Part shown: positions 34,389 to 43,034 of the stretch, one piece after another
Layout of the letters: each line of letters starts with the position of its first letter
Numbering within the stretch: the stretch's first letter is position 1
NCBI RefSeq assembly: GCF_900106565.1
Contig: NZ_FNNJ01000004.1
Location: forward strand, 62,001 to 126,000
Source of the DNA: Lutibacter oricola
Lineage (GTDB): Bacteria > Bacteroidota > Bacteroidia > Flavobacteriales > Flavobacteriaceae
Reading direction: 5' to 3'
Length of the DNA: 64,000 bases
Notes under the pieces: generated by a model
What the model was told of the DNA's origin: nothing
Databases searched by the model: none
What the model saw: the letters and a program-made list of their open reading frames with translations, nothing else
Position numbers and translations under genes: made by a program

Positions 34389-35336
34389 TTATATGTTAAT
34401 TTTATTTGAAATAGAATATCTTTTTTTGTCTTTATTAGTTCGTAAAACAATTTCGCCTAAAAAACCAGCTAAGAAAAATTGAGTTCCTATTACCATAGTT
34501 ATCAGTGAAATATAAAATTCTGGACGTTGTGTTATTAATCTACCAGCTGTATCTATAAATAGTTTATCTATACCTAAATAGAAGGCAAATAGAAATCCAA
34601 TTATAAACATAATTGTGCCTAATAAACCAAATAAATGCATAGGTCTTTTTCCAAATTTAGAAATAAACCAAATGGTAATTAAGTCTAAAAAACCATTTAT
34701 AAACCTATCAATTCCAAATTTTGTAACGCCATACTTTCTTGCTTGGTGAATTACTACTTTTTCACCAATTTTATTAAAGCCAGCATTTTTTGCTAAAACA
34801 GGAATGTATCTGTGCATTTCGCCGTTAACATCAACGTTTTTTACAACTTCATTTTTATAGGCTTTTAGTCCACAATTAAAATCGTGTAGTTTTAAGCCAG
34901 AAGTTTTACGTGCTGCTGCGTTAAATAATTTTGAAGGTATATTTTTACGAATTTTAGAATCGTAACGTTTCTTTTTCCAACCAGAAATTAAATCAAATCC
35001 GTCTTTGGAAATAAGATTGTAAAGTTCTGGAATTTCATCTGGACTATCTTGTAAATCTGCATCCATAGTAATAACCACGTTACCTTTTACTTCTTTAAAA
35101 CCAGCGTTTAAAGCTTGAGATTTTCCATAGTTTTTTTGAAACCGAATACCTTTTACATTTTTATCTTTTTCTGAAAGTTTTTCAATTACTTCCCAAGAAG
35201 TATCTGTACTACCATCATCTATAAAAAGTATTTCATAAGAATAGCAATTGGATTGCATAACTTTTGCAATCCAATTGTGTAATTCATTTAAAGATTCCTC
35301 TTCGTTAAGTAGTGGAATTACTACTGATATATCCAT
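34389..35336 (-). CDS. Membrane glycosyltransferase family 2 (DPM1/ArnC-like)
   Basis: 315 aa. GT-A fold at the N-terminus: SVVIPLLNEEESLNELH (residues 4-20), FIDDGSTD and the MDADLQDSPDEI metal site. The C-terminus has two membrane helices (about 235-260 and 270-300), as in polyprenyl-phosphate glycosyltransferases. It transfers a sugar from a nucleotide to an undecaprenyl or similar lipid carrier. It is in the same direction as DUF4199 upstream (13-bp gap) and the phosphohexomutase downstream. Confidence 0.93.
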   Translation of the reverse strand: MDISVVIPLLNEEESLNELHNWIAKVMQSNCYSYEILFIDDGSTDTSWEVIEKLSEKDKNVKGIRFQKNYGKSQALNAGFKEVKGNVVITMDADLQDSPDEIPELYNLISKDGFDLISGWKKKRYDSKIRKNIPSKLFNAAARKTSGLKLHDFNCGLKAYKNEVVKNVDVNGEMHRYIPVLAKNAGFNKIGEKVVIHQARKYGVTKFGIDRFINGFLDLITIWFISKFGKRPMHLFGLLGTIMFIIGFLFAFYLGIDKLFIDTAGRLITQRPEFYISLITMVIGTQFFLAGFLGEIVLRTNKDKKRYSISNKINI

Positions 35337-35349
35337 TTATGTTTTTTTT

Positions 35350-35916
35350 TTACTCTAAAGCCGGATCTTTTTTCTTTAAAATTAAAGCTAATAACAATCC
35401 AAATACTGCAAAAATGGCAATTGAAATTGTAAATCCTTTAAGTAAAGAAAGTGGGCTATAAGGTTTGTCTTCTTTTATTTTTTCTATTGCCTCATCAAAT
35501 TTGTCATGGAACTCATCAACTTTATCTTGAGGAGCGTCACCCATTTGATTTGCAAAAAAATCTCTTTGTTTTTCAGTTAAGGCTATTTGCTCTTCTTTAA
35601 CAACTTGTTCAAAGTCTTTATCAATTACATTAAATAATGCAAAGTTTAAAAGTGTTGATAAAAAGAAACTTACAATTATCATTATAAAGTAAGATGCGAA
35701 AGCTTGTTTAAACGAAATAAATCCACCCAATGCTTTTTTTGAAAAAGCAATAACAAGAATTCCTAATATAATAACTGCTAAAAACACATAAGCAAGTGTC
35801 CAATAACTAACTAGTAAAGATATGTCAAAGGCATAACCAAGCATTGTTGGTAAGATTAATAGGAAACCTAAGATTAATCCAAAATTAATTCCGTTTTTTT
35901 TGATAAATTCATTCAT
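35350..35916 (-). CDS. DUF4199 membrane protein
   Basis: About 188 aa when started at the ATG at 35916 (MNEFIKKNGINFGLILG); the open frame extends 8 codons upstream into AT-rich sequence. Four hydrophobic segments (about 12-30, 38-60, 75-100 and near the C-terminus) with a charged helical stretch before the last. DUF4199 is restricted to Bacteroidetes and uncharacterised. It precedes the GT2 gene by 13 bp, so it may be an accessory of that enzyme. Confidence 0.88.
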   Translation of the reverse strand: MNEFIKKNGINFGLILGFLLILPTMLGYAFDISLLVSYWTLAYVFLAVIILGILVIAFSKKALGGFISFKQAFASYFIMIIVSFFLSTLLNFALFNVIDKDFEQVVKEEQIALTEKQRDFFANQMGDAPQDKVDEFHDKFDEAIEKIKEDKPYSPLSLLKGFTISIAIFAVFGLLLALILKKKDPALE

Positions 35917-36057
35917 AAGGTTTGATTGTTTGATAAACAAATATACTAAATAAGGTGTAATAGTAACGTTGTTATAGTTTATTAATTGATTTATATTATT
36001 ATAATTTATTAGTAAACAGAACCTTAAAAATGTTACAAAAAAATATAAAAAAAATGA

Positions 36058-36088
36058 TTGTGTAAACTAAAAAATGATTGTAGATTTG
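36058..36088 (+). promoter_or_regulatory. Promoter of the SRP RNA gene
   Basis: TTG at 36058-36060, 20-bp spacer, TAGATTTG at 36081-36088, then CA. A full match to TTG-N19..21-TAnnTTTG. The RNA's paired 5' end starts at 36093, in register with the expected start of transcription. Confidence 0.85.
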
Positions 36089-36092
36089 CATC

Positions 36093-36186
36093 GGCAAGTC
36101 CTACACAACTAGCTCCCTTTGAATCCTCCAGGGCGGGAACGCAGCAAAGGTATTAGGTTGTAGCAGTGTGATGTAGGTAGCTTGCC
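36093..36186 (+). ncRNA. ffs: Signal recognition particle RNA (4.5S-like)
   Basis: About 94 nt. The ends pair: GGCAAG (36093-36098) with CTTGCC (36181-36186), then CCTACA (36100-36105) with TGTAGG (36172-36177) and CCTTTG (36116-36121) with CAAAGG (36145-36150). The tip is GCG-GGAA-CGC, the GGAA tetraloop of the SRP54-binding domain, followed by GCAGCAAAGG. The closing stem runs into a T stretch that acts as terminator. It works with Ffh in membrane-protein targeting. The helix assignments are by eye. Confidence 0.9.
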
Positions 36187-36249
36187 ATTTTTTGTGCGCT
36201 AAAGTTACGTTTCAAAATTTACTTTTCTACAAATAAAATCTTTATTAAA

Positions 36250-36281
36250 TTGCTATCATTAGGTTTGAAAATGTATTTTTG
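36250..36281 (+). promoter_or_regulatory. Promoter of the SDR gene
   Basis: TTG at 36250-36252, 21-bp spacer, TATTTTTG at 36274-36281, followed by the ATG at 36311. Fits TTG-N21-TAnnTTTG. Confidence 0.65.
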
Positions 36282-36310
36282 AACTAAATTTTCAAAATTA
36301 AATTTCAATA

Positions 36311-37114
36311 ATGTCAAAAGTTGTATTAATTACAGGAGGTTCGTCGGGAATTGGTAAGTCTGTTGGTGAGTTTTTAACTTCAAAAGGATTTATAGTTTAC
36401 GGTACAAGTAGAAATCCTCAAAACATTAAAAACCATCCGTTTAAATTAGTAGCATTAGACGTTAGAAATGTTGAAACTATAGAAGCTGCTATTTCAGAAG
36501 TTATTAAAAATGAAGGGAAATTAGATGTATTGGTAAACAATGCAGGTATGGGAATTACTGGTCCTGTTGAAGAAACACCAACTGATGAAATGCGCAACGT
36601 TTTTGAAACAAATTTTTTTGGTGCTATCGAAGTAATGAAAGCTGTTTTACCAACTATGCGAGCTCAAAAAAGTGGGTTGATTATTAATGTTACATCAATT
36701 GCAGGTTATATGGGCTTACCTTTTAGAGGAATTTATTCCGCAACAAAAGGAGCTTTGGAATTAGTAACAGAAGCCTTAAGGATGGAAGTGAAAAATTTTG
36801 GAATTAAAGTTACCAATGTAGCTCCAGGAGATTTTGCTACAAATATTGCAAGTGGTAGATATCATACTCCAGTTTTTGAAACATCACCATATAAAAAAAT
36901 TTACCAATCTAATTTAGATTTAATGGATAGCCATGTAGATAGTGGGAGCGATCCTATTCAAATGGCAGAAGCTATTTACAAGGTAATAAACAATTCAAAT
37001 CCGAAGGTGCATTATAAAGTTGGAGATTTTATGCAAAAATTCTCAATTGTTTTAAAAAGAATACTGCCAGATAAAGTTTACGAAAAATTATTAATGAACC
37101 ACTATAAATTATAA
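36311..37114 (+). CDS. Short-chain dehydrogenase/reductase
   Basis: 267 aa classical SDR. Cofactor motif ITGGSSGIGKSVG (residues 6-18), NNAGMG near 76, catalytic YSATKGALE and preceding serine in NVTSIAGY. The C-terminal substrate part (YHTPVFETSPYKKIYQ) is of the group that includes oxidoreductases on lipids or steroids; the substrate is unknown. It has its own promoter and stands 60 bp before fsa. Cytosolic. Confidence 0.9.
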   Translation: MSKVVLITGGSSGIGKSVGEFLTSKGFIVYGTSRNPQNIKNHPFKLVALDVRNVETIEAAISEVIKNEGKLDVLVNNAGMGITGPVEETPTDEMRNVFETNFFGAIEVMKAVLPTMRAQKSGLIINVTSIAGYMGLPFRGIYSATKGALELVTEALRMEVKNFGIKVTNVAPGDFATNIASGRYHTPVFETSPYKKIYQSNLDLMDSHVDSGSDPIQMAEAIYKVINNSNPKVHYKVGDFMQKFSIVLKRILPDKVYEKLLMNHYKL

Positions 37115-37174
37115 TCAAATAAGTACTTTTGTGAAAAGTAAATTTTTGATAACGAATTATTTAAATAACATACA

Positions 37175-37828
37175 ATGAAATTTTTTATTGACACAGCAAA
37201 TTTAGATCAGATTAAAGAAGCGCAAGCTTTAGGAATTTTAGATGGAGTTACAACAAATCCATCATTAATGGCAAAAGAAGGAATTACTGGAGCTGAAAAT
37301 ATTTTACAACATTATCGTGATATTTGCGAGGCTGTTGATGGAGATGTTTCTGCTGAAGTTATTGCTACAGATTATGAAGGTATGATTAAGCAAGGTGAAG
37401 AATTAGCTGCTTTAAACCCTCAAATAGTTGTTAAATTACCTATGATTGCTGCAGGTGTTAAAGCTTGTAAATATTTTTCAGATAAAGGAATTAAAACAAA
37501 CGTAACATTAGTATTTTCTGCAGGTCAAGCATTATTGGCTGCTAAAGCTGGAGCAACTTATGTTTCTCCATTTTTAGGTCGTTTAGATGATATTTCAACA
37601 GATGGATTAAACCTTATTTCTGAAATAAGAACTATTTATGATAATTATGCTTTTGAAACTCAAATTTTAGCAGCATCAGTTCGTCATACAATGCACGTAA
37701 TTGATTGTGCAAAATTAGGAAGTGATGTTATGACTGGACCTTTAAGTTCTATTACAGGTTTACTAAGACACCCATTAACTGATAGCGGTTTAGCTCAGTT
37801 TTTAGCTGATTATGCTAAAGGAAACTAA
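37175..37828 (+). CDS. fsa: Fructose-6-phosphate aldolase/transaldolase-like protein (TalC type)
   Basis: 217 aa, the short transaldolase subfamily. Start MKFFIDTANLDQIKEAQALG; DGVTTNPSLMAKEG; Schiff-base lysine in QIVVKLPMIAAG; ATYVSPFLGRLDDI. It catalyses either the transaldolase reaction in the non-oxidative pentose phosphate pathway or aldol cleavage of fructose-6-phosphate; the short length cannot decide between them. It is followed by a strong terminator. Confidence 0.94.
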   Translation: MKFFIDTANLDQIKEAQALGILDGVTTNPSLMAKEGITGAENILQHYRDICEAVDGDVSAEVIATDYEGMIKQGEELAALNPQIVVKLPMIAAGVKACKYFSDKGIKTNVTLVFSAGQALLAAKAGATYVSPFLGRLDDISTDGLNLISEIRTIYDNYAFETQILAASVRHTMHVIDCAKLGSDVMTGPLSSITGLLRHPLTDSGLAQFLADYAKGN

Positions 37829-37850
37829 TTCAATTTTTGAATTTAGATAT

Positions 37851-37879
37851 AAAAAAGCCTCGCATTGCGAGGCTTTTTT
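37851..37879 (+). terminator. Terminator of fsa
   Basis: GCCTCGC (37857-37863) pairs with GCGAGGC (37867-37873), flanked by A and T runs. It may work in both directions. Confidence 0.93.
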
Positions 37880-37934
37880 ATTGTGTTAACTTTAAGTTTT
37901 ATCGATTTACAATTCTGATTGAATGAAAGGAAAA

Positions 37935-38063
37935 GAAGAATCTCTTACTCAGAAGGTGGGATTCTTCACTGTGTTCAGAATGACAATTGATTATTTTGTC
38001 ATTCTTGTGAAAACAAGAATCTATTCGTACGTTGTATGGATTCTAGCCTACGCAGGAATGACA
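37935..38063. repeat. Dispersed palindromic repeat cluster, copy 3
   Basis: Between convergent fsa and uvrB. Contains GAAGAATC (37935) / GATTCTTC (37960), AGAATGACA (37977) / TGTCATTCT (37997), a perfect hairpin ATTCTTGT-GAAA-ACAAGAAT (38001-38020), and an inverted unit TGGATTCTAGCCTACGCAGG at 38037-38056 leading to AATGACA. The units are related to the repeats at 24513 and 30593. Confidence 0.8.
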
Positions 38064-38071
38064 ACTTATTT

Positions 38072-40063
38072 TTACTGTAATTTCTCTTTTAAAAGCTTAA
38101 TATCATCACGTAATTTAGCAGCAACAAGAAAATCTAATGCTTTTGCAGCTTCTTCCATTTGTTTACGTTTATCTTTTATTCTAGATTCAATTTCACCTTT
38201 AGTTAAGTAAGTTAAATCTTCTTCGGCAGCCATTGCAACCGAATCATCCTTTTGATATGTTGATCCGGTGTTGTTACCTAATGTATTTTCAATACTTTTA
38301 TTAATTTGAGTTGGTATTATATTATTAGCGGTGTTGTATGCAATTTGTTTTCCTCTTCTATACTCAGTTTCGTCAATGGTTTGTTTCATACTACGAGTAA
38401 TTTTATCGGCATACATTATTGCTTTACCTTCAACATTACGTGCGGCTCTACCAATAGTTTGGGTTAATGATCGATGCGAACGTAAAAAACCTTCTTTATC
38501 AGCATCTAAAATGGCAACTAAGCTAACTTCAGGTAAATCTAGTCCTTCACGCAGCAAGTTTACACCAATTAAAACATCGAATAATCCTTTACGTAAATCA
38601 GTCATAATTTCTACACGCTCTAATGTATCAACATCAGAATGAATATAACGACAACGAATTTGAATACGAGTTAAATATTTAGCCAATTCTTCAGCCATAC
38701 GTTTGGTTAATGTTGTAACCAAAGTACGTTCATCTTTTTCAACTCTAACTTGAATTTCTTCAATTAAATCATCTATTTGATTTAAACTAGGTCTAACTTC
38801 AATTTCTGGATCTAATAAACCTGTAGGTCTAATTACTTGTTCTACTACAACTCCTTCGGTTTTTTCTAGCTCGTAGTCTGCTGGTGTGGCACTTACATAA
38901 ATAACTTGATTTTGAATTACTTCAAACTCTTCAAACTTTAAAGGTCTGTTATCCATTGCAGCTTGCAATCTAAAGCCATATTCTACCAAGTTTTCTTTTC
39001 TACTTCTATCACCACCATACATTGCGTGAACTTGTGGTACTGTAACATGACTTTCATCAATAATCATTAAAAAGTCATCTGGAAAATAATCAATTAGGCA
39101 GAAAGGTCTAGTTCCTGGCTCTCTACCATCTAAATAACGAGAGTAGTTTTCAATACCGCTACAATAACCTAATTCGCGAATCATTTCAAGATCAAATTCA
39201 GTACGTTCTTTTAATCTTTTAGCTTCTAAGTGTTTACCGATTTCTTTAAAATAATCGAATTGTTTTACTAAATCTTCTTGTATAGCGTGTATGGCATTTT
39301 GTAAAACATCTGGTGATGTTACAAACAAGTTTGCCGGATAAATATTTAATTGTTCAAATTTTTCTACAATTTCATTGTTATTAACATCAAAACTTTCAAT
39401 TTCTTCAATTTCATCACCAAAAAAGTGTACTCTGTATGCGTGTTCTCCATACGAAGGATAAATTGTAATAGTATCACCTTTTACTTTAAAGGTTCCGCTG
39501 CTAACTTCAGTTTCGGTTCTAGAATATAAACTTGTAACTAATTGATGTAAAAATTTTGTTCTAGAAATAACTTGATCTACTTCAATAGAAATAACATTCT
39601 TTTTAAATTCAACCGGGTTACCAATACCGTACAAGCAAGAAACGGATGCAATAATAATAACATCTCTTCTTCCAGAAAGTAATGCAGAAGAAGCACTAAT
39701 TCTTAGTTTTTCAATATCTTCATTAATAGATAAATCTTTTTCTATATACGTTCCGGTAACTGGTAAAAAGGCTTCTGGTTGGTAATAATCATAATACGAT
39801 ACAAAGTATTCAACAGCATTGTTTGGAAAAAACTGTTTAAACTCGGAATACAATTGAGCTGCCAATGTTTTATTATGAGCTAATACTAGTGTGGGTTTTT
39901 CAACCTCTTTAATTAAGTTGGCAACGGTAAATGTTTTACCCGAACCGGTTACACCTAAAAGCGTTTGGTATTTTTCTTCTCTATTAATACCATCAACTAA
40001 TTGTTTGATGGCTTGTGGCTGGTCGCCAGTAGGTTTAAATTTAGATTCTAATTTAAATTGCAT
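38072..40063 (-). CDS. uvrB: Excinuclease ABC subunit B (UvrB)
   Basis: 663 aa DNA-damage recognition helicase of nucleotide excision repair. Walker A GVTGSGKT (37-44), the beta-hairpin that probes damage in YYDYYQPEAFLP, DESHVTVPQ, SATPADYE, and helicase motifs VI GRAARN; the C-terminal UVR domain (KRKQMEEAAKALDFLVAAKL) binds UvrC. All in place. With the photolyase it covers UV damage repair. A TAnnTTTG box ends 4 bp before the ATG, suggesting a very short or absent leader. Confidence 0.97.
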   Translation of the reverse strand: MQFKLESKFKPTGDQPQAIKQLVDGINREEKYQTLLGVTGSGKTFTVANLIKEVEKPTLVLAHNKTLAAQLYSEFKQFFPNNAVEYFVSYYDYYQPEAFLPVTGTYIEKDLSINEDIEKLRISASSALLSGRRDVIIIASVSCLYGIGNPVEFKKNVISIEVDQVISRTKFLHQLVTSLYSRTETEVSSGTFKVKGDTITIYPSYGEHAYRVHFFGDEIEEIESFDVNNNEIVEKFEQLNIYPANLFVTSPDVLQNAIHAIQEDLVKQFDYFKEIGKHLEAKRLKERTEFDLEMIRELGYCSGIENYSRYLDGREPGTRPFCLIDYFPDDFLMIIDESHVTVPQVHAMYGGDRSRKENLVEYGFRLQAAMDNRPLKFEEFEVIQNQVIYVSATPADYELEKTEGVVVEQVIRPTGLLDPEIEVRPSLNQIDDLIEEIQVRVEKDERTLVTTLTKRMAEELAKYLTRIQIRCRYIHSDVDTLERVEIMTDLRKGLFDVLIGVNLLREGLDLPEVSLVAILDADKEGFLRSHRSLTQTIGRAARNVEGKAIMYADKITRSMKQTIDETEYRRGKQIAYNTANNIIPTQINKSIENTLGNNTGSTYQKDDSVAMAAEEDLTYLTKGEIESRIKDKRKQMEEAAKALDFLVAAKLRDDIKLLKEKLQ

Positions 40064-40067
40064 ATTG

Positions 40068-40075
40068 CAAAAATA
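40068..40075 (-). promoter_or_regulatory. -7 box adjoining the uvrB start
   Basis: Read on the minus strand TATTTTTG, followed by CAAT and then the uvrB ATG. Matches TAnnTTTG and continues as TTTGCA. With the usual spacing transcription would begin at or within a base or two of the ATG, i.e. a leaderless mRNA. The -33 box is not clear. Confidence 0.45.
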
Positions 40076-40220
40076 AGCTATTTATATAGATTGATTTGTT
40101 AACATTCATTTAAATAGTTAACGCTTTTATAACTTAAACTTTGAGTTTTAATTAACTGTAATTAAGAGTTTGGTAACAGTGCAACGGTAAGTTTGATGCT
40201 TAATAAATTTACTAATTCAA

Positions 40221-42968
40221 ATGAAAAAAATAACAGTATTACTATGTAGTTTAATAATTACAATAACTGCATTTTCACAATCAACAGGTATAATAAGCGG
40301 AGTGGTTACAGATTCGAAAGGACTACCATTACCAGGAGCATCTGTTATAATTGAAGAGTTAAAAACAGGTTCATACACTGGTTTTGATGGAAAATATAAT
40401 GTATTAAACGTTACCAATGGAACACACGAGTTAATTGTTACGTATTTAGGTTACGAAACCATTAAAGAGAAAGTTACTATAAACAACGATTCAAAAGTTA
40501 TTAACTTTAAATTAAAGGTATCTACAAACAGGTTAAATGAGGTTGTTTTAAAAGGAAGTATGGCTCAAGGGCAAGCAAAAGCTTTAAATCAACAAAAAGC
40601 AAATACTCATATTACAAATGTAGTAGCATCTGATCAAGTTGGAAAATTTCCAGACGCTAATATAGGAGAAGCTTTAAAACGTATACCTGGTATTTCTATG
40701 CAAAACGATCAAGGTGAAGCTCGTAACATTGTAATTCGTGGTATTGCACCGCAATTAAACTCTGTAATGTTGAATGGAGATAGAATTCCTTCTGCTGAAG
40801 GTGATAATAGAAATGTGCAAATGGATTTAATTCCTGCAGATATGATTCAGGTTATTGAAGTTAATAAAGCAATAACATCTGATATGGAAGCAGACGCCAT
40901 TGGAGGTGCTGTAAATTTAATTACTCGTACAGCTCCTTCAAACTTTAGAGCTTCTTTAACAGCTTCGTATGGTCAAAATCCAGTTAGAGAAACTCCTCTA
41001 TATAATATTTCTGGGTTAATTTCTGGAAGAACTTCAGATGATAAATTGGGAGCAGTAGTTAGTATTTCTCAATATTCAAATGAATATGGGTCTGATAATA
41101 TTGAATTTGAATGGGATGGAGATTTTGACAAGCCAATTCTTTCTGATCAACAAATTAGAAAATATAATGTTAAAAGAAATAGGCAAAGTATATCTGCCAA
41201 TTTAGATTATAAATTTAGTGCTAAAAATGCTATTTACTTTAAATCTATTTACAATGTTCGTAAAGACTGGGAAAACAGGTATAGATTTAGATATAAAGGT
41301 ATTGAAGAAGTAGCGGATGGTTTATATGAAGCAGAAGTTAGAAGACAAACTAAGGGTGGAACTGAAAAAAACGCTAGGTTAGAAGAGCAAAAAGTTAAAA
41401 AGGTTTCGTTTAAAGGAGAGCATATTTTATTTAATTCTGTAGAACTTGAATGGAAGGCTAATTATTCTGAAGCTTCAGAAGAAAGACCAAACGAGCGTTA
41501 TATAAGTTATAGAAATAAAGATGTTGCCTTAACTCAGAATTTAACAAGTTTAGAATTTCCAGAAGTTGTACCTGTAGGTTCAGATTTTAACGATCCAACA
41601 GAATTTGATTTGAAAGAAATTTCTGAAGAAAATAAACTAACAAAAGAAGTTAGTAAAGGTTATAAAATGGATTTAGACATTCCGTTAATTAAAACGGGAG
41701 ATAACCAAAACAAACTAAAAATTGGTTATAAATACAAAGACAAAGAGAAATCTAGAGATAACAACTATATTGAGTACGAGCCAACAACTGGCCTTGATTT
41801 TTTAAGTAATATACCTTATTCAGACCAAACAGTTTCAGGTTATTTAGCTGGCGATAAATATGAACTTGGTAATTTTGCTGATGCAAACTTTTTAGGAGGT
41901 TTAGATTTAAACAATTCAATTTTATTTGAAAGTGAAGCAATTTTAGAAGAATTTGTTCCTCAAAATTATTTAGCTAGAGAAGAAGTACAAGCAGCATATG
42001 CTATGTTTACTCAAAAGTTAGGGTCAAAATTTAATGCTATAGCAGGTGTTAGGTTCGAAAAAACAAATTTAGATTATACAGGATATAGAATTGATATTGA
42101 AACAGCAGAAAGTTTGGATGATGTTGAGGTAGTAAGTGCTTCTAAAAATTATTCGAATTGGTTACCAAACTTGCAGTTAAAATATAGTATTAATACTAGT
42201 AATATAGTACGCTTGGCATATTCTAATTCAATTGCTAGACCAAATTATTACGATTTAGTTCCTTACCAAAACTTAAATTCTGACGATTTAGAGTTTGAAG
42301 AAGGTAATCCAAATTTAAAAGCAACAGAGTCTATGAATTTAGATTTAATGTATGAAAAGTATTTTTCTAACGTGGGTATATTTTCTGCAGGTGTTTTTTA
42401 TAAAGATTTAGATAATTGGATTTATACCTACAGAGAAGATGATTATGTAGATGCTGCATTTCCAACCGAAACTTTTGAATATTCTCAACCAAGAAATGGT
42501 AAAACAGCAAGTATTCTAGGGTTTGAAGTTTCTTTACAACGTAAGCTTAACTTTTTACCTGGATTTTTACGTAACTTAAATCTTTACTTAAACTATACAT
42601 ACACAAATTCTGAAACTGATGGAATTGAAGGTAGGGAAGATGTTGCTTTAGCAGGAGCAGTAGAAAATATGTTTAATGGTTCTTTAGCTTACGAAACAGA
42701 TAAGTTTTTAATGAGAGCTTCTGTAAATTTTGCTGATGATTATATTGATGAGTATGGAGATGAAGCTTTTGAAGATAGGTATTACGATTCTCAGTTATTT
42801 TTAGATGTAAATGCCTCTTATGAAGTACTAACAGGTTTGCGTTTGTTTACTGAATTTAAAAACTTAACAAACCAAGAATTACGTTATTATCAAGGTACAC
42901 AAGCTCAAACTATGCAAGCAGAATGGTATGATTTTAACTGGAATGTTGGTTTAAAATATAATTTCTAA
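40221..42968 (+). CDS. TonB-dependent receptor with N-terminal carboxypeptidase-like domain
   Basis: 915 aa outer-membrane receptor. Signal peptide 1-19 (MKKITVLLCSLIITITAFSQ), a carboxypeptidase-regulatory-like domain (about 22-110, GVVTDSKGLPLPGASVII), a plug domain (about 125-235, DANIGEALKRIPGISMQN, RGIAPQLNSVMLNGDRIP) and a 22-strand barrel ending in NWNVGLKYNF with the terminal aromatic residue. The ligand is inferred from the phytase immediately downstream: possibly a phytate or phosphate compound. A TAAGTTTG box lies at 40188-40195. No SusD partner is present, so it is a non-Sus receptor. Confidence 0.93.
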   Translation: MKKITVLLCSLIITITAFSQSTGIISGVVTDSKGLPLPGASVIIEELKTGSYTGFDGKYNVLNVTNGTHELIVTYLGYETIKEKVTINNDSKVINFKLKVSTNRLNEVVLKGSMAQGQAKALNQQKANTHITNVVASDQVGKFPDANIGEALKRIPGISMQNDQGEARNIVIRGIAPQLNSVMLNGDRIPSAEGDNRNVQMDLIPADMIQVIEVNKAITSDMEADAIGGAVNLITRTAPSNFRASLTASYGQNPVRETPLYNISGLISGRTSDDKLGAVVSISQYSNEYGSDNIEFEWDGDFDKPILSDQQIRKYNVKRNRQSISANLDYKFSAKNAIYFKSIYNVRKDWENRYRFRYKGIEEVADGLYEAEVRRQTKGGTEKNARLEEQKVKKVSFKGEHILFNSVELEWKANYSEASEERPNERYISYRNKDVALTQNLTSLEFPEVVPVGSDFNDPTEFDLKEISEENKLTKEVSKGYKMDLDIPLIKTGDNQNKLKIGYKYKDKEKSRDNNYIEYEPTTGLDFLSNIPYSDQTVSGYLAGDKYELGNFADANFLGGLDLNNSILFESEAILEEFVPQNYLAREEVQAAYAMFTQKLGSKFNAIAGVRFEKTNLDYTGYRIDIETAESLDDVEVVSASKNYSNWLPNLQLKYSINTSNIVRLAYSNSIARPNYYDLVPYQNLNSDDLEFEEGNPNLKATESMNLDLMYEKYFSNVGIFSAGVFYKDLDNWIYTYREDDYVDAAFPTETFEYSQPRNGKTASILGFEVSLQRKLNFLPGFLRNLNLYLNYTYTNSETDGIEGREDVALAGAVENMFNGSLAYETDKFLMRASVNFADDYIDEYGDEAFEDRYYDSQLFLDVNASYEVLTGLRLFTEFKNLTNQELRYYQGTQAQTMQAEWYDFNWNVGLKYNF

Positions 42969-43034
42969 AAAATAGTTGATTTTAATAAAATATAGCCCAT
43001 ACATTTTTGTGTGAGGTTTATAAATTTTTAAAAA

